DNA of 5,909 nucleotides. Origin: Bacteroidota bacterium. Lineage in GTDB: Bacteria; Bacteroidota; Bacteroidia; Chitinophagales; Chitinophagaceae. Positions 1-5,909 of the stretch are shown here, piece by piece. How positions within the stretch are numbered: position 1 is the first letter of the stretch; each line of letters starts with the position of its first letter. The notes under the pieces are model-generated. The model saw only the letters and a program-made list of their open reading frames with translations, was not told where the DNA came from and searched no databases. Both the position numbers and the translations under genes were made by a program. The DNA is taken from contig JAEWIW010000365.1 in the NCBI GenBank assembly GCA_023386855.1, positions 1 through 5,909 on the forward strand. The letters are read 5' to 3'.

Positions 1-774
1 GCTTTGCGCGATCTCACTTTCATGATGCGGAAACTGGAGATCCATTCCTCCACCATGAATATCAAATTCTCTTCCCAGGTACTTGGTGCTCATGGCAGAA
101 CATTCAATGTGCCATCCCGGGAAACCCTCGCCCCATGGGCTGTTCCAGCGCATAATATGCTCGGGCGGTGCGGATTTCCAAAGAGCAAAATCCTGTTTAT
201 TCTTTTTCTCATCCTGTCCTTCAAGATCCCTTGTAGTTTCCAGCAGGTCATCCATAACCCTACCGCTTAGTTTGCCATAAGGATAATGCTCCGCATATTT
301 TTTGACGTCGAAATACACCGACCCGTTCACTTCATAGGCATAACCTTCTTCAATGATCTTTTTGATCATTTCAATCTGCTCAACAATATGACCCGTTGCT
401 GTAGGCTCAATACTGGGTTCAAGGTTATTGAACTGCAGCATTGCCCAATGAAAAAGGTTCGTGTATTTCTGGACCAGCTCCATGGGCTCAAGCTTCTCCA
501 GCACGGCCTTGGTGGAGATCTTGTCTTCCGCAGCTCTTCCCTCTTCTTCAAAATGACCGGCATCCGTAATGTTTCTAACATAACGAACCTTATACCCCAA
601 ATGAAGAAGATAGCGGTATAATACATCGAAAGTGATAAAGGGACGGGCATGGCCGAGATGACTTTCACCACTCACGGTAGGTCCGCACACATAAAGGCCC
701 ACATGGCCTGGCGTAATGGGTTCAAATACTTCCTTTTCCCTGTTATACGAGTTATACACTTTCAGTTTCGACAT
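1..774 (-). CDS. cysS: Cysteinyl-tRNA synthetase, N-terminal 258 residues (3' end outside window)
   Basis: This is a class I aminoacyl-tRNA synthetase that activates cysteine with ATP and charges tRNA-Cys in the cytosol. The frame is open from ATG at 774 to the window edge with no stop. Visible signatures are the YVCGPTV segment with zinc ligand C30, the HIGH-type ATP motif HLGH at 39-42, an RNITDAGH stretch near 68-74, zinc ligand C225 in GWHIECS, and FPHHESE near 248-254 supplying H250 and E254. These match the four zinc ligands of the E. coli enzyme. The KMSKS loop and the anticodon-binding domain lie beyond base 1. The ATG fits the usual CysS N-terminus (MSKLKVYNS). A TATTTTTG box 21 bases upstream suggests its own promoter, although the EEP gene ends only 36 bases before it. 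The sequence [15 protein letters not shown] has Ser where many homologues have Tyr; I recall this variant from Chitinophagaceae. Nothing looks broken. Identity is near certain. Confidence 0.97.
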   Translation of the reverse strand, partial: MSKLKVYNSYNREKEVFEPITPGHVGLYVCGPTVSGESHLGHARPFITFDVLYRYLLHLGYKVRYVRNITDAGHFEEEGRAAEDKISTKAVLEKLEPMELVQKYTNLFHWAMLQFNNLEPSIEPTATGHIVEQIEMIKKIIEEGYAYEVNGSVYFDVKKYAEHYPYGKLSGRVMDDLLETTRDLEGQDEKKNKQDFALWKSAPPEHIMRWNSPWGEGFPGWHIECSAMSTKYLGREFDIHGGGMDLQFPHHESEIAQS

Positions 775-795
775 ATCCGGTAATTGGTGAGTAGG

Positions 796-803
796 CAAAA
801 ATA
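796..803 (-). promoter_or_regulatory. Bacteroidota-type -7 box upstream of cysS
   Basis: Read on the minus strand the bases are TATTTTTG, a full match to the TAnnTTTG -7 element used by the Bacteroidota primary sigma factor. It lies 21 bases before the cysS ATG, giving a short leader. No clear TTTG -33 element is found 19-21 bases further up; only a TTGA sits closer, within the end of the EEP gene. This would give cysS an independent promoter inside a co-directional gene row. The site is AT-rich, so a chance match is possible. Confidence 0.45.
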
Positions 804-810
804 ATTAAAG

Positions 811-1953
811 TCAATCTATTTCACTTGTTAACTTAAGGTCGGCAACCAGTGGAAAATGGTCTGAATAAGGAAGGAGAAAACGTTTGAACTGTAATACCTC
901 GAATCTTTTATCTGCCATAATATAATCTATCCTTAGGGTAGGTGAAATATTCTTGAAGGTTCTGCAGATGCCAGCGCCCTTTTCTACAAATGCATCTTTC
1001 CTGTCGCCCTTCACCGTGAAATAAGTATAGGAATTGGGAACATCATTGAAGTCGCCACAGATGATCTCGGCATAAGGACTTCCATCCAGTTCGCGCCGAA
1101 CGATCTCAACCTGGTTACCACGGAATGCATAACCCTGCCTTAATTTTTTCACCAACGATTTGGATGCTTCCATCGCGCTGTCATCGGCATTCTTGATGAT
1201 CTCCAGCCTGCGGAAATCTTCCTGCTGGAACAATACCGATTGAAGATGCGTGGTATAGATGCGGATTCTTTTTCCAAAGGCCATCACGTCGGCATGGATA
1301 AGGCTTTCCGCTGCTCGCATTGATCTAGGCCCGGGGTATTGGATACGGAAAGAATCCACGATGGGATATTTTGAATATATGGCCACACCCACCTGGAAGG
1401 TACCATTGCGCTTCGCATAATCACCCACGGTATAATGGTATTTAAAACCCATTGCCGTTAGATCATTCACGTTGCTGTAGAATTTCTTTTTATTGGGTTC
1501 GAGATATTCCTGGAAGCAGAGGATATCTGGATTGACCTCGTTGAAAAAAGCAAACATCTCCTGGCGGTAACTGGTGGAGTGCCTGATATCCGCAGAGGTT
1601 TCATTAAAACTTAACACGTTCCATGTCAGTATCCTGAGGGTACTATCTGCTTTCTTTACAGAAAATGGAGGTTGGGTGTAGTTCATTCCCAATAAAGCCC
1701 TGATATTGGAATAACCAATTATCATTGCCACCAGTGAAACCAGGGCCCACCGCGATCCAAACAGGATCCAGAATACAAAGAAGCCAAATACAAATACAAG
1801 GATAAAGGGAAATGCCAATCCCAAAATCGCCGTCATCCACCATTCCGCCGGGTGGAGATAAGCATTGGCACAGGCTGCCAGGAAAAAAACAACGACCACC
1901 AGGTTTGATATGATCAGGACCTTTTTGGTAATGGTGCGGAAAAAACGGGGCAT
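811..1953 (-). CDS. Membrane-anchored endonuclease/exonuclease/phosphatase (EEP) family protein
   Basis: This 380-residue protein has three hydrophobic segments at about 12-30, 40-64 and 69-88, followed by an EEP (DNase I/AP-endonuclease-like) domain at about 105-376. The metal and catalytic motifs are all present: WNV with N112, FQE with E149, TTHL with H236, GDFND with D301 and N303, RIDYI with D343, and SDHFP with D365 and H366. Family members cleave phosphodiesters or remove phosphate from nucleic acids, phosphoinositides or sphingomyelin using a divalent metal. The substrate here cannot be read from sequence. Three membrane passes with a lysine/arginine-rich N-terminus would put the domain on the periplasmic side, but this topology is an inference. 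The ATG is 8 bases after the stop of the preceding rhomboid gene, which argues for co-transcription. Similar EEP proteins beside rhomboids are, as I recall, common in Bacteroidota. It ends with TGA at 811-813. Confidence 0.9.
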   Translation of the reverse strand: MPRFFRTITKKVLIISNLVVVVFFLAACANAYLHPAEWWMTAILGLAFPFILVFVFGFFVFWILFGSRWALVSLVAMIIGYSNIRALLGMNYTQPPFSVKKADSTLRILTWNVLSFNETSADIRHSTSYRQEMFAFFNEVNPDILCFQEYLEPNKKKFYSNVNDLTAMGFKYHYTVGDYAKRNGTFQVGVAIYSKYPIVDSFRIQYPGPRSMRAAESLIHADVMAFGKRIRIYTTHLQSVLFQQEDFRRLEIIKNADDSAMEASKSLVKKLRQGYAFRGNQVEIVRRELDGSPYAEIICGDFNDVPNSYTYFTVKGDRKDAFVEKGAGICRTFKNISPTLRIDYIMADKRFEVLQFKRFLLPYSDHFPLVADLKLTSEID

Positions 1954-1961
1954 TCCTAAAA

Positions 1962-2882
1962 TTACAAATCTTCTTCGGCTGCCCGCTTTAAAATCTCTTT
2001 TTCTTCTTCGGTTAAAAACCGGTATCCCTGCTGGTTGATCTTGTCAAGGATCTCATCCACCCTGCGCTGGGTGATATTGGGAATTTTTTTATACGGAGCT
2101 GCGCCTCTTGAATTATAATAAAGATCTTTTCTCGCAGTTTTTTTCCAGTCTTTTTTTGCAGGGTTGAACAGGTTTGCCACCCAGTCGAAAAATGAATTGA
2201 TCCAGGCGGTAAGATCCCTTCCTCTTTTCATTTGATAGGTGATAGTGAAGCCAATGGCCGCACCACCCAGGTGAGCGATATGCCCTCCCCCATTTTGTCC
2301 GGGGATGCTGGCAAAATCAATGATCACAAATACTACGGTCAGTACCCACAAAGGAATACCACCATTGATCATCGGGAAGATCCGGTAATCCGGTGCAAGT
2401 GCAGTGGTAGCAATGGCAATGGCCATCACTCCTGCCGATGCGCCTTCCAGCGTGGTCCCTGGCATTTGTTCTACCAGCCTGGGGAATATGTTGAAGCTTA
2501 TAAGGAAAACCAGTGCGCCGGCAAAGCCGCCATATAAAAAAATGGGGATGATCTTCTTGTTACCGGCAAGGTCCTGCAGGATATACCCAAAAGCCCAGAG
2601 CCATAGCAGGTTTCCGAGTAAGTGAAATACCCTGTCGTGCATAAACATATAGGTTAGCAGGGTCCATGGTCGTTCCAGTAATTTCAATGGATCCGCCGGA
2701 AGGGCAAACCAGTCAAATACCGTAGGCCTGTAAGCCTCCACGTTCAATCCACCCAAATGGAATACCACGTAGATGAATTTGAATATGCAGAATATGATGG
2801 TGAGTATTGCAAGCAGCATTACGAGCGAATTGCCATCCTGTCCCAGCATCATCCTTTTTTTGTAACGATCCTCTTGTAACAC
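1962..2882 (-). CDS. Rhomboid family intramembrane serine protease with C-terminal tail (rhomboid 1)
   Basis: Rhomboids cut substrate proteins inside or next to their membrane segments with a Ser-His dyad. This 306-residue protein shows the hallmark residues: HLLGNLLWLW with H87 and N91 (equivalent to GlpG H150 and N154), GASAG with nucleophile S149, and GHIAHLGG with catalytic H204. Six hydrophobic segments lie at about 18-42, 76-102, 110-133, 147-164, 175-192 and 203-217. Residues after about 225 form a soluble tail that ends in a charged helical segment (RRVDEILDKI ... EEEKEILKRAAEEDL), which I recall as a C-terminal domain of Bacteroidota rhomboids (Pfam DUF6576). The start is GTG. ATG codons at residues 11-12 are alternatives, but the residues before them (YKKR then LGQDGN) resemble homologues, so GTG is kept. 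It follows rhomboid 2 by 161 repeat-bearing bases and leads into the EEP gene. Substrates are unknown. Confidence 0.93.
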   Translation of the reverse strand: MLQEDRYKKRMMLGQDGNSLVMLLAILTIIFCIFKFIYVVFHLGGLNVEAYRPTVFDWFALPADPLKLLERPWTLLTYMFMHDRVFHLLGNLLWLWAFGYILQDLAGNKKIIPIFLYGGFAGALVFLISFNIFPRLVEQMPGTTLEGASAGVMAIAIATTALAPDYRIFPMINGGIPLWVLTVVFVIIDFASIPGQNGGGHIAHLGGAAIGFTITYQMKRGRDLTAWINSFFDWVANLFNPAKKDWKKTARKDLYYNSRGAAPYKKIPNITQRRVDEILDKINQQGYRFLTEEEKEILKRAAEEDL

Positions 2883-2914
2883 GTATAAATGCTTTAAATG
2901 AATTGTGTAATCAA

Positions 2915-2937
2915 TTTAAGAAACCTTTTTTAAGAAA
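2915..2937. repeat. Short direct repeat TTTAAGAAA x2
   Basis: Two identical 9-base copies of TTTAAGAAA lie at 2915-2923 and 2929-2937, a 14-base period, in the AT-rich gap before the rhomboid 1 gene. They are direct rather than inverted, so they form no hairpin. In AT-rich DNA this may be chance, although the 14-base period matches the neighbouring tandem array. Confidence 0.4.
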
Positions 2938-2981
2938 ACTGAATTCCCAATCTATAAATCTTCCGGCCCTATGTTGAGCCT

Positions 2982-3044
2982 CGTATTTCGTATTTTGTAT
3001 TTCGTATTTTGAATTCCGTATTCCGTTTTCCGTATTCCGTTTTC
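2982..3044. repeat. Compound tandem repeat: two different perfect 14-bp x2 arrays joined by GAATTC
   Basis: On the plus strand, GTATTTCGTATTTT occurs twice in tandem without error (2983-2996 and 2997-3010). The palindrome GAATTC follows (3011-3016), and then CGTATTCCGTTTTC occurs twice without error (3017-3030 and 3031-3044). Each 14-mer is itself a pair of degenerate 7-mers of the form CGTATTT, so the whole stretch behaves as a heptamer array. Its last base is the first plus-strand base of the rhomboid 2 stop codon (3044-3046). The stretch lies in the 161-base gap between the two rhomboid genes. No hairpin with a T-run is evident, so it is not a standard terminator. Confidence 0.9.
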
Positions 3045-3748
3045 TAATAAAACCTCCGCCGGTTATTCCGATTCCAATACCATACCAGCAGGAATCCAAC
3101 GAGTGCGCCACCCAGGTGCGCCCAGTGTGCCACCGTATCGCCCGCAGAATTTTGTACTCCCAGCCATAATTCCATGGCGGCATAAAGGATCACGAACCAC
3201 TTGGCTTTGATGGGGAAGAAAAAATAAATGTAGAGAAGACTGTTGGGAAACAAATAACCAAAAGCAGCAAGACAGCCAAATACGGCTCCTGAAGCCCCTA
3301 CTGTTGGTACATTCACTTTAAAGCTGGGGTCATACCTTAGTTTATCCTGCTCCGAAATAGGCAACTGCCTGAATATGGCCATAACGTCTTCCATCTGGTA
3401 ATACAAAACGCCCATATGCAACAAAGCCGCCCCGAGGCCCGACGCCATGTAAAAAATCAGGAAACGTTTTGATCCCCACACATTTTCCAGCATGCTACCA
3501 AACATCCACAAGGCAAACATGTTGAAGAAAAGGTGGGTAAAGCTTCCGTGCAGGAACATATGGGTCACCAACTGGTGTGGCTTGAAATACACGGAATGAA
3601 TATCGTGCAGCGCGAAGAGCTGTTCAAAATCGAAATAGCCTCCGCCACTGAAAGTAACCTGTGCAAAATAGACCAGCACATTAATGATCAATAGATTCTT
3701 TATCACCGGTGGAACCGCCTGGAAATTCCGCATTCGTATATCTGCCAT
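3044..3748 (-). CDS. Rhomboid family intramembrane serine protease, compact form (rhomboid 2)
   Basis: This 234-residue rhomboid has the catalytic nucleophile S153 in VGASGAVFG, the dyad histidine H211 in HWAHLGG, and H72 and N76 in the THLFFNMFALWMFG segment, so it should be active. Hydrophobic segments lie at about 17-34, 66-86, 95-117, 150-167, 170-197 (possibly broken) and 207-226. The protein ends in a basic tail (RNNRRRFY), as expected for a cytosolic C-terminus. Between the third helix and the active-site serine is an unusually long polar stretch at about 118-148. It lacks the soluble C-terminal domain of the neighbouring rhomboid, so the pair are diverged paralogues and not a recent duplication. 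The ATG lies 18 bases after the rlmD stop, suggesting read-through from rlmD. AGCAGG sits directly against the ATG, too close for a useful ribosome site. It ends in TAG, the first base pair of which belongs to the tandem repeat. Confidence 0.94.
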   Translation of the reverse strand: MADIRMRNFQAVPPVIKNLLIINVLVYFAQVTFSGGGYFDFEQLFALHDIHSVYFKPHQLVTHMFLHGSFTHLFFNMFALWMFGSMLENVWGSKRFLIFYMASGLGAALLHMGVLYYQMEDVMAIFRQLPISEQDKLRYDPSFKVNVPTVGASGAVFGCLAAFGYLFPNSLLYIYFFFPIKAKWFVILYAAMELWLGVQNSAGDTVAHWAHLGGALVGFLLVWYWNRNNRRRFY

Positions 3749-3766
3749 CCTGCTAAGTTTAATTTT

Positions 3767-5176
3767 TTATGCTTTCAGTACTAATCGCACCACGTTTTCA
3801 ATATGATGGGTATGGGGGAACATATCCACCGGCCTGATCCTTTCCACTGTATATTTTTCCGACAACAGGTTCAGGTCCCGGGCCTGCGTTGCCGGGTTAC
3901 AACTTACATACACTACCACGGGAGCCGCGATCTCATTGATCTTTCTCACCAAAACCTCACTCATCCCGGCCCTTGGCGGATCGGTGATAATCACATCGGG
4001 CTTGCCATGCTTTAAAAAGAAATCATCATTGCAGATCTCCGTTACATCGCCGGCAAAGAATTCAGCATGTGAAATATTATTCAATGCCGCATTTTCCTTC
4101 GCATCTTCAATGGCTTCGGCAATCATTTCCACACCAATCACTTTCGATGCCTGCCTGCTCAGAAATATGCCAATACTTCCTGTTCCGCAGTATAGATCAT
4201 AGACCACTTCCTTACCCGTAAGCCCTGCAAAATCCCTGGTCACCTGGTATAAACGCTCGCCCTGCCAGGTATTGGTCTGGAAGAAGGATTTTGGACTGAT
4301 ATTAAACTGGAAATCTTCCAGCATCTCCACTATGTACCCTTTTCCCTTAAACACTTTGGGATGAAGGTCGTGAAGGCTGTCATTCTTTTTCCAGTTCACC
4401 GTGTACAGTAAGGTAGTAATTCCCGGGAAAAGCTGCACCAGGTATTCCATCAGCATGTTGATCTTCTTCAGGTCCTGTTCACCCACAACCACGTTCACCA
4501 TTACTTCACCGCTACGGCAAACCCTGATTTGCATTGTCCGCAAAAAGCCATGATGCTCCCGGATATTGTAAAAGGTCCAGTTGTTGGCCAGGGCAAAATC
4601 CTTAATGGCCAGCCTGATTTCGTTGGTTGGTTCATCCTGGAGATGACAAACCTGGATATCCACAACCTTATCAAATAAGCCTTTGGCGTGAAATCCTGCA
4701 ACCGGCACATCGCCCGAGATCTCCTGGTTGGAAATCTCCGAGGGAAGTAAAAATCTTTTTGTGCCGAAAGTATATTCGATCTTGTTGCGGTAGCGGCGAT
4801 CTCTTTCTGCCCCAAGTATTGGTTCAAAAACAGGAAGGGGCAATTTTCCAATCCTCTTTATTGTTTCCTCAACCTGCTGTTGCTTGTAATGGAGCTGCTT
4901 TTCATAGGGCAGCATCTGCCATTGACATCCCCCGCAAACTCCGAAATGCTGGCAAAAAGGAATTACCCGGTCAGGCGCCAGTTCATGAAATTTTATTGCA
5001 CGGCCTTCGGCCCAATCCTTTTTATTCCGCCCGATCCTGACGTCCACCACATCGCCGGGAACGGCATCCTCAATAAAGATGGCTTTCCCATCAACGCGGG
5101 CGATCGACTTACCTTCTGCGGCATAATTTTCCACCAAAACCCTTTCGAGTAATGGATGTCTGTTCTTTTTTCTCAC
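3767..5176 (-). CDS. rlmD: 23S rRNA (uracil-C5)-methyltransferase, RlmD/RumA type
   Basis: This enzyme transfers a methyl group from S-adenosylmethionine to C5 of a uracil in 23S rRNA, U1939 by family name. Counting from the GTG start (469 residues), a TRAM RNA-binding domain covers about 9-61. Four cysteines for an Fe-S cluster follow: C75, C81 and C84 in CQHFGVCGGC, and C177. The C-terminal Rossmann domain shows FFQTN with Q300, DLYCGTGSIG near 327-336 for SAM, DPPR at 399-402, the nucleophile C426 in VSCNP, and the general base E460 in HHIENVV. ATG at 5203 would add nine residues, but these translate a TATCTTTG promoter box and look like non-coding sequence, so GTG at 5176 is preferred. 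The stop is 18 bases before rhomboid 2. Dual-site RlmCD or RlmC activity cannot be excluded by sequence. Membership in the RumA family is very secure. Confidence 0.94.
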   Translation of the reverse strand: MRKKNRHPLLERVLVENYAAEGKSIARVDGKAIFIEDAVPGDVVDVRIGRNKKDWAEGRAIKFHELAPDRVIPFCQHFGVCGGCQWQMLPYEKQLHYKQQQVEETIKRIGKLPLPVFEPILGAERDRRYRNKIEYTFGTKRFLLPSEISNQEISGDVPVAGFHAKGLFDKVVDIQVCHLQDEPTNEIRLAIKDFALANNWTFYNIREHHGFLRTMQIRVCRSGEVMVNVVVGEQDLKKINMLMEYLVQLFPGITTLLYTVNWKKNDSLHDLHPKVFKGKGYIVEMLEDFQFNISPKSFFQTNTWQGERLYQVTRDFAGLTGKEVVYDLYCGTGSIGIFLSRQASKVIGVEMIAEAIEDAKENAALNNISHAEFFAGDVTEICNDDFFLKHGKPDVIITDPPRAGMSEVLVRKINEIAAPVVVYVSCNPATQARDLNLLSEKYTVERIRPVDMFPHTHHIENVVRLVLKA

Positions 5177-5180
5177 CGCG

Positions 5181-5188
5181 CAAAGATA
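5181..5188 (-). promoter_or_regulatory. Bacteroidota-type -7 box at the start of rlmD
   Basis: The minus strand reads TATCTTTG followed by CGCG and the GTG start at 5176. This is a full match to TAnnTTTG. Transcription would begin at or only a base or two from the GTG, giving a leaderless or nearly leaderless message. No good TTTG -33 element is present at the expected 19-21 base distance. The box falls inside the 5' extension that an ATG at 5203 would require, which is the main reason for rejecting that start. Confidence 0.5.
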
Positions 5189-5221
5189 ACAGAACCGGCG
5201 CATCCCGATAAGGGTAATAAT

Positions 5222-5764
5222 CTACTGCTTTTCGCCCTTCTTTTCGAAATCAAGGATAACACCATTGATGCAATAACGTAAACCGGTAGGAGGAGGTCCA
5301 TCCTCGAAAACATGCCCCAGGTGCGCCTTACAGCGTCCGCACATTACCTCGGTACGTTTCATGCCATGCGTATTATCCGGCTGGTAAATGATACTGGTCT
5401 TCGAAATGGGCTCATAGAAACTGGGCCACCCGCAACCGCTGTCGAATTTGGTATCACTCCTGAAAAGAGCATTACCACAGGCCGCGCAGTAATAGGTTCC
5501 AATTTCGTTGAACTTCTCGAATTTGCTCGACCAGGGTCTTTCTGTTCCCTTCATCCGAGCAATATTATACACTTCCCTGGGCAGGATCTTCTGCCAGTCA
5601 TCCTCGGTAAGATTCACTTTTGAAGTGTCCGTGCGGGAATACACTTTATTATCCTTTTTCTCTTCCATAGCAATTTTTTTTCGGTCCGACGATTGGGAAT
5701 AGCTGCAATTCTGAAGCCCGATGGCCACCAGGGCCAGGATCAACCAACTCTTGAACTGCTTCAT
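5222..5764 (-). CDS. msrB: Peptide-methionine (R)-S-oxide reductase with lipoprotein-type signal
   Basis: MsrB reduces methionine-R-sulfoxide in proteins back to methionine. The 180-residue protein has an N-terminal hydrophobic helix at about 6-18 ending in GLQNC with C20, a loose lipobox, then a charged linker and the MsrB domain at about 51-174. Two CxxC zinc pairs are visible (C93/C96 and C142/C145), as are SGCGWPSF with C111 and W113, the HLGHVF motif with H148 and H151, and the catalytic C165 in RYCIN. C111 is a candidate resolving cysteine. The signal points to an envelope-anchored enzyme repairing periplasmic proteins. An internal ATG at residue 33 would give a cytosolic form, but the upstream ATG gives a coherent signal sequence. 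No MsrA, thioredoxin or DsbD-like partner is visible. The TAG stop is 45 bases from the rlmD GTG. Function is secure; location is probable. Confidence 0.95.
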   Translation of the reverse strand: MKQFKSWLILALVAIGLQNCSYSQSSDRKKIAMEEKKDNKVYSRTDTSKVNLTEDDWQKILPREVYNIARMKGTERPWSSKFEKFNEIGTYYCAACGNALFRSDTKFDSGCGWPSFYEPISKTSIIYQPDNTHGMKRTEVMCGRCKAHLGHVFEDGPPPTGLRYCINGVILDFEKKGEKQ

Positions 5765-5780
5765 AAAATTAAATTGTCTC

Positions 5781-5788
5781 TAAAGGTA
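5781..5788 (-). promoter_or_regulatory. Weak -7-like box upstream of msrB
   Basis: The minus strand reads TACCTTTA, one base away from TAnnTTTG, 16 bases before the msrB ATG. There is no TTTG -33 element at the expected distance. It is the best promoter candidate in the 145 bases between msrB and the window edge, where I see no gene. Confidence 0.25.
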
Positions 5789-5863
5789 CAAACCAGTTCC
5801 AACAGGATGGTTACTGACTGGCATATTGTATTCCACTTAACATTTTGGGGTGCTTGCGATATA

Positions 5864-5904
5864 CCCCGTGGCACGCCCCCGTGCCACGCCCCCGTGCCAC
5901 GGGG
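5864..5904. repeat. GC-rich REP-like element: three 13-bp units forming alternative hairpins
   Basis: Three units follow one another: GTGGCACGCCCCC (5868-5880), GTGCCACGCCCCC (5881-5893) and GTGCCACGGGG (5894-5904). The first unit differs from the second by one G/C change, which makes its core the reverse complement of the others. CCCCGTGGCACG (5864-5875) pairs perfectly with CGTGCCACGGGG (5893-5904) over 12 bp and a 17-base loop. Alternatively CGTGGCACG (5867-5875) pairs with CGTGCCACG (5880-5888) over 9 bp and a 4-base loop. No T-run follows on either strand, so it is not a standard intrinsic terminator. It contrasts sharply with the AT-rich DNA beside it, and its outer end may extend past the window. 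Confidence 0.85.
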
Positions 5905-5909
5905 TCAAA

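Noticed and set aside
286..621. Plus-strand open frame of 111 codons
   Set aside because: It lies entirely antisense to cysS, whose protein is unmistakable; the predicted peptide has no recognisable domain.
366..671. Minus-strand open frame of 101 codons
   Set aside because: It is another frame of the same strand inside cysS, with no family resemblance.
2855..2861. Programmed frameshift at the A7 run near the start of rhomboid 1
   Set aside because: The run merely encodes Lys-Lys-Arg in a frame that is intact on both sides, so no frameshift is needed.
2911..3183. Minus-strand open frame of 90 codons with repetitive Asn/Lys/Tyr/Glu-rich sequence
   Set aside because: It starts inside rhomboid 2 in another frame and then translates the 14-bp tandem repeat, which explains the repetitive residues.
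4627..5040. Plus-strand open frame of 137 codons
   Set aside because: It is antisense to the conserved part of rlmD and shows no domain; a shadow of the real gene.
3767..5203. Defence or mobile-element role for the cluster
   Set aside because: The methyltransferase is a clear RumA-type rRNA enzyme with TRAM and Fe-S motifs, not a DNA modification enzyme, and no nuclease or recombinase pair accompanies it.
5312..5623. Plus-strand open frame of 103 codons
   Set aside because: It is antisense to the MsrB catalytic domain and has no recognisable content.
5864..5904. Intrinsic terminator
   Set aside because: The stem is strong but neither strand has a T-run after it; a repeat or REP-like element fits better.

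Overview
The window reads as chromosomal housekeeping DNA from a member of the Bacteroidota, most likely of the Chitinophagaceae/Chitinophagales type. Four things point there: the wording of the CysS, MsrB and RlmD proteins as I remember the family; the near absence of Shine-Dalgarno sites; -7 boxes of the TAnnTTTG type in front of cysS and rlmD; and the pairing of rhomboid proteases with a membrane-anchored EEP hydrolase. The taxon is inferred from recall and was not tested by a search.

All six genes lie on the minus strand and are read from right to left. In transcription order they are: msrB (5764-5222), a lipoprotein-type methionine-R-sulfoxide reductase; rlmD (about 5176-3767), a 23S rRNA m5U methyltransferase with TRAM domain and Fe-S cysteines; a compact rhomboid protease (3748-3044); a second rhomboid with a soluble C-terminal tail (2882-1962); a membrane-anchored endonuclease/exonuclease/phosphatase-family protein (1953-811); and the first 258 codons of cysS (774-1), cut by the window edge. 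Gaps are 45, 18, 161, 8 and 36 bases. rlmD with rhomboid 2, and rhomboid 1 with the EEP gene, are therefore probably co-transcribed, while rlmD and cysS each have their own promoter candidate.

The genes do not form one pathway. Translation functions (CysS charging of tRNA-Cys, RlmD modification of 23S rRNA) flank a membrane block of two intramembrane serine proteases and one membrane-tethered hydrolase of unknown substrate. MsrB is an envelope oxidative-repair enzyme.

Non-coding structure is limited to two stretches. The 161-base gap between the rhomboids holds two different perfect 14-bp x2 tandem repeats joined by GAATTC, starting on the stop codon of the upstream rhomboid. The right edge holds a GC-rich element (5864-5904) in which three 13-bp units form alternative hairpins, resembling a REP-type palindrome. 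No tRNA, rRNA, CRISPR array, insertion sequence or prophage gene is visible. I do not see a convincing new multi-gene system; the two repeat elements and the rhomboid/rhomboid/EEP block are the best candidates for follow-up.
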